Source of the DNA: an uncultured Clostridia bacterium
Lineage (GTDB): Bacteria > Bacillota > Clostridia > TANB77 > CAG-508
Length of the DNA stretch: 13,469 bases
NCBI GenBank assembly: GCA_948857205.1
Contig: CAQPRV010000045.1
Location: forward strand, 1-13,469
Direction of reading: 5' to 3'
How positions within the stretch are numbered: the first letter of the stretch is position 1; each line of letters opens with the position of its first letter. Below, in pieces: positions 11,763-13,469 of this stretch. The position numbers were made by a program, and so were the translations under genes. The notes under the pieces were generated by a model. That model did not search any database, was not told where the DNA came from, and saw only the letters and a list, made by a program, of their open reading frames with translations.

Positions 11763-12470
11763 ATGTTATATGGAGTTGGAAGAATAAGTACAGGAAAGCA
11801 AAACATAGAAAGACAAGTTAGAAATATCTTAGCAAAATATCCAAATGCAAGGATAATTAAAGAAACATATACAGGAACTAAGTTAGAAGGAAGAAAAGAA
11901 TTTGAAAATCTACTAAAGATAATAAAAAAAGGAGATACACTAATATTTGATTCCGTTTCAAGAATGAGTAGAAATTCAGAAGAAGGTTGTAATCTATATG
12001 AGGATTTATTTAATAAAGGTATAAATCTAATATTTCTAAAAGAGGAATATATTAATACAGAAGTTTATAGAAAAGACTTAGAATACCAAATTAACATTGA
12101 ATTAAATACAGGAAATGAAGCAACAGATGAACTAATGCAAACAATTATATCTGCACTAAATAAATATACACTAGCATTAGCAAAAGAACAGATTAAGAAA
12201 GCATTTGACCAAGCAGAGAAAGAAGTTCAAGACTTACATCAAAGGACAAAGGAAGGTATCATTACTGCAAGATTAGAAGGTAAACAGATAGGACAAATAA
12301 AAGGAACAAAATTAACTACTAAGAAGAAAAAAGAAGCTAAACCTCTAATAGTTAAATATTCAAAAGACTTTGATGGTACTTTATCAGATATAGAGTGCAT
12401 TAAGTTAATTGTAATATCAAGAAATAGCTACTATACCTATAAGAAGGAACTGAAAGAAATGGTGGCATAA
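11763..12470 (+). CDS. Small serine recombinase (resolvase/invertase family), 235 aa
   Basis: ATG 11763 has AGAGAGGTAGG upstream, and the frame ends at TAA 12468-12470. The N-terminal catalytic domain is clear. GRISTGKQNIERQ places Arg7, catalytic Ser9 and Gln13. GRKEFENLL (43-51) is the equivalent of the RPGF-type segment. DSVSRMSRN (63-71) carries the conserved Arg67 and Arg70, which activate the scissile phosphate. A long E helix with QTIISALNKYTLALAKEQIKK (126-146) follows. The C-terminal 45-50 residues (LSDIECIKL, SRNSYYTYKKEL) look like the HTH DNA-binding domain of resolvases. The size and order match small resolvases, not the large integrases with a zinc ribbon. It cuts and rejoins DNA by a covalent 5'-phosphoserine link. 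The repeats just upstream (11629-11734) are the likely site of action. Confidence 0.9.
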   Translation: MLYGVGRISTGKQNIERQVRNILAKYPNARIIKETYTGTKLEGRKEFENLLKIIKKGDTLIFDSVSRMSRNSEEGCNLYEDLFNKGINLIFLKEEYINTEVYRKDLEYQINIELNTGNEATDELMQTIISALNKYTLALAKEQIKKAFDQAEKEVQDLHQRTKEGIITARLEGKQIGQIKGTKLTTKKKKEAKPLIVKYSKDFDGTLSDIECIKLIVISRNSYYTYKKELKEMVA

Positions 12471-12475
12471 AACAT

Positions 12476-12510
12476 AAAAGACTGTAATTTCATATACTTA
12501 CAGTCTTTTT
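12476..12510. terminator. Bidirectional terminator between recombinase and minus-strand gene
   Basis: AAAAGACTGTAA (12476-12487) and TTACAGTCTTTT (12498-12509) form a perfect 12-bp stem with a 10-nt loop. The T-run on the plus strand and the A-run before the stem (a T-run on the minus strand) let it serve both convergent genes. Confidence 0.85.
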
Positions 12511-12511
12511 A

Positions 12512-13408
12512 TCAATATTTAGGTTTTTTAACTTTAAGTATTGGTTTAGGAAGTTTTTGGTTATTTCTTATTTCATTTACAAAATTCTTATATATTTTTA
12601 TATAGATTTTTCTTTTATTATCATTAGTACAACCTTTTATGAATTGTTTTAAATCTTTTAATGCAGTTGTAAAAATGTCTTTATTTCTTTGGAGCATTTT
12701 AATTTCTCTTTGATTATTAGATTTTCTTATATAATAATTAAAAAACTCTCTACTAGAATTTACATCTTTATATAAAGCATCTAGTTCCATCTCCCAAGAT
12801 TCCATATCTAAATCATGATTAACTTTTTTTCTGATATTCCTACAAGTTTTAGAAGGGGCAGCAGGACAAGGATTAGTACAAAAGCGACTTTGCTTTGTTT
12901 TAGCAACAAAGAATTTATTACAATTAGGATATTTACATTGTTTTAAATAGTATTTATTATTAGACAATATATAAAAAGAAATAGCTAGCAAGTCATCTAA
13001 GGTATAGATAGTATATGTATATTTATATGACTTGTTATCATCTGAAATTGAAGTCATATAACAAGAAGGAATATTTATATCTTTAAATGACAAACGATTT
13101 GAAGAAATATCTTCAAATGAAGTAATAATATTTATAATGTAATCTAAAATTTTTATGGTATCTTTCATATAACCATTATAGTATTTTAATCTCTGTTTTA
13201 TAAGAGATTCTTTAGTGAAATGAAAGTATTTTTTACTAAGTTCATTAAAATCATTAAATATATTAGTCTTTTGAGATTCATTTCTAATCTTACTGAATTT
13301 ATTATATAAAATGGTAAAATATGAATTTATACTTACTAATTTATTATAAGTTAAATCAATTATTTCTTTTATATCTAGTAATTCAATTTTATTAGTATAG
13401 TTGTTCAT
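12512..13408 (-). CDS. Cysteine-cluster (putative zinc-binding) protein, 298 aa
   Basis: Minus-strand ATG at 13408-13406, stop TAA at 12514-12512. No clear Shine-Dalgarno precedes the ATG. The frame is open for another 14 codons upstream, to a TAG, but has no better start. The first 150 residues are helical and poorly conserved-looking. Residues 158-189 carry CKYPNC (Cys158, Cys163), CTNPC (Cys177, Cys181) and TC (Cys189), followed by RNIRKKV. A C-x4-C, C-x3-C array followed by basic residues is the layout of CGNR-type and DUF6076-like zinc ribbons, which are thought to bind DNA. The rest is a charged helical tail with a lysine-rich end. It converges on the recombinase gene. A DNA-binding regulatory role is inferred only. 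Confidence 0.65.
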   Translation of the reverse strand: MNNYTNKIELLDIKEIIDLTYNKLVSINSYFTILYNKFSKIRNESQKTNIFNDFNELSKKYFHFTKESLIKQRLKYYNGYMKDTIKILDYIINIITSFEDISSNRLSFKDINIPSCYMTSISDDNKSYKYTYTIYTLDDLLAISFYILSNNKYYLKQCKYPNCNKFFVAKTKQSRFCTNPCPAAPSKTCRNIRKKVNHDLDMESWEMELDALYKDVNSSREFFNYYIRKSNNQREIKMLQRNKDIFTTALKDLKQFIKGCTNDNKRKIYIKIYKNFVNEIRNNQKLPKPILKVKKPKY

Positions 13409-13469
13409 ATATATTTTATTAAATTCTTGTTTTAAAGCGATTACTTTGTTCTATTTTGAATGATAAGAA

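Noticed and set aside
11763..12470. A large serine integrase that would define an att site
   Set aside because: At 235 residues, with no zinc ribbon or coiled-coil domain after the catalytic part, it fits small resolvases and invertases.

Overview
The window is very AT-rich, uses ATA and AGA codons heavily, and has short tightly packed genes with strong AGGAGG-type ribosome binding sites. This points to a low-GC Gram-positive host of the Clostridia type. No core chromosomal operon is visible. The gene mix suggests an accessory region, such as an integrated conjugative or plasmid-like element or phage remnant. It includes several Cro/C1 helix-turn-helix regulators, a small serine recombinase, a SpoVK-like AAA+ ATPase remnant, a ribosomal-protein-S6-like fragment, DUF6809-like and DUF3846-like small proteins, and a GPAxYN-motif protein. 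Assignments rest on reading the sequence and recalling families, without searches.

Layout. 1-443: tail of an upstream gene, a tiny membrane protein and a small hypothetical. 444-616: a structured leader. 617-1268: a broken gene. 1269-1407: non-coding with an inverted repeat. 1408-4154: a left operon-like run on the plus strand (hypotheticals, S6-like pseudogene, a start-less reading frame, the 262-aa GPAxYN protein, a gene with an early stop, and two small HTH proteins). 4155-4877: a clear sigma-A-type promoter and two overlapping DUF6809-like genes, closed by a hairpin. 4914-5249: a minus-strand repressor. It faces away from a module of three consecutive genes (5447-8811) that all start with the same SHOCT domain. 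The first adds a PH/GRAM-like domain, the second a membrane segment, a PASTA domain and a C-terminal domain, and the third a membrane segment, two tandem copies of an unknown domain, a PASTA domain and a C-terminal domain. 8862-9514: a repeated terminator unit flanking three very small ORFs. 9576-10776: the AAA+ remnant, without its ATPase core. 10794-11525: two hypotheticals. 11592-12470: a repeat-rich control or recombination site and the serine recombinase. 12512-13408: a minus-strand cysteine-cluster protein.

The region is partly decayed. At least five genes are interrupted by stops, frameshifts, a lost start or a deletion, while their neighbours look intact. The most interesting intact-looking unit is the repressor plus SHOCT/PH/PASTA gene set. 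It has its own extended -10 promoter and three 17-bp tandem repeats in its leader. Its architecture suggests a membrane-linked sensing or envelope function carried as cargo, but no function can be proven from sequence.
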